Positions 63,877 to 64,000 of a stretch of DNA of 64,000 nucleotides are shown piece after piece; positions within the stretch are counted from its first letter, which is position 1; every line of letters begins with the position of its first letter. The notes beneath the pieces are model-generated. The model saw only the letters and a list, made by a program, of their open reading frames with translations, was not told where the DNA came from and made no database searches. The position numbers and the translations under genes were made by a program. The DNA is from Comamonas denitrificans (GTDB lineage: Bacteria; Pseudomonadota; Gammaproteobacteria; Burkholderiales; Burkholderiaceae_C): assembly GCF_017368815.1 (NCBI RefSeq), contig NZ_JAFNME010000005.1:1-64000 (forward strand). The letters run 5' to 3'.

Positions 63877-64000
63877 TTAAATGTATTTCACCGACACAAT
63901 TTCGTAGCTGCGCTCGCCGCCGGGGGCCATAACAACGGCCACATCGCCCTCTTCTTTGCCGATCAGGGCGCGGGCAATGGGGCTGGAGACGTTGATCAGG
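63877..64000 (-). CDS. greA: Transcription elongation factor GreA, C-terminal part
   Basis: The gene runs off the right edge of the window. The 41 visible codons read [22 protein letters not shown]...[15 protein letters not shown] followed by TAA, the characteristic C-terminus of GreA ([14 protein letters not shown], PxGxxxYEIxxVxY), which rescues backtracked RNA polymerase. Confidence 0.9.
   Translation of the reverse strand, partial: LINVSSPIARALIGKEEGDVAVVMAPGGERSYEIVSVKYI

Overview
The window is a gene-dense chromosomal segment of a GC-rich betaproteobacterium, most likely a member of the Comamonadaceae (Acidovorax/Comamonas/Simplicispira-like). The evidence is the class I phaC-phaA-phaB operon with a separate PhaR, a pyruvate dehydrogenase operon whose E3 subunit carries its own lipoyl domain, a long beta-type IF-1, a CysB-type LysR regulator, and the order aceE / PAS kinase / FixJ-type regulator / folD / M3 peptidase. 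There are no rRNA genes, CRISPR arrays, prophage or insertion sequences. Almost everything is core metabolism, with a few accessory islets: a YefM-YoeB toxin-antitoxin pair, a decayed second toxin-antitoxin locus, and a periplasmic ATP-dependent DNA ligase.

Layout. 1-6.4 kb: aceE-aceF-lpdA on the minus strand. 6.7-9.9 kb: divergent sensor kinase and FixJ-like regulator. 10-13.3 kb: folD, an oligopeptidase and a LysE-type exporter. 13.9-18.2 kb: two tiny tandem ORFs sharing an 11-residue motif, then phaB, phaA and phaC. 18.3-21.5 kb: small membrane protein, pgeF, FAH-family hydrolase, Nudix, DUF192 and DUF2892 proteins. 21.6-26.3 kb: rpoD and dnaG. 26.4-28 kb: periplasmic ligase and yefM-yoeB. 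28-36.6 kb: a MocR/GabR-like regulator divergent from an aminotransferase, permease, glutaryl-CoA dehydrogenase, class III CoA-transferase and semialdehyde dehydrogenase. 36.6-41.7 kb: zinc-ribbon membrane protein, trhP, ispD, tRNA-Gln, msrA and small proteins. 41.7-45.7 kb: SBF-like transporter, gltS, PLD-type cardiolipin synthase. 45.8-49.9 kb: DUF4124-like protein, phaR, RRM protein, infA, rimO. 50-56.2 kb: pepA, divergent lptF-lptG, cysB, aminotransferase. 56.3-64 kb: murI, cytochrome c, toxin-antitoxin remnant, fumarases of both classes, amidohydrolase lipoprotein and the 3' end of greA.

How the genes work together. Pyruvate dehydrogenase supplies acetyl-CoA to PhaA, PhaB and PhaC, which make polyhydroxyalkanoate; PhaR, 28 kb away, is the expected regulator. 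The 28-36.6 kb block reads best as catabolism of 5-aminovalerate and/or GABA through glutarate and glutaryl-CoA, feeding acetyl-CoA back to the same pool. The two fumarases are divergently transcribed.

The least explained structures are: (1) the tandem micro-ORFs with the repeated peptide IWPEDERDRKR; (2) a family of about 80-bp nested palindromes in at least eight gene junctions, with a fragment apparently inside lptG; (3) a toxin remnant lying between 23-bp direct repeats; and (4) a 50-nt pyrimidine tract in place of a ribosome binding site before folD.
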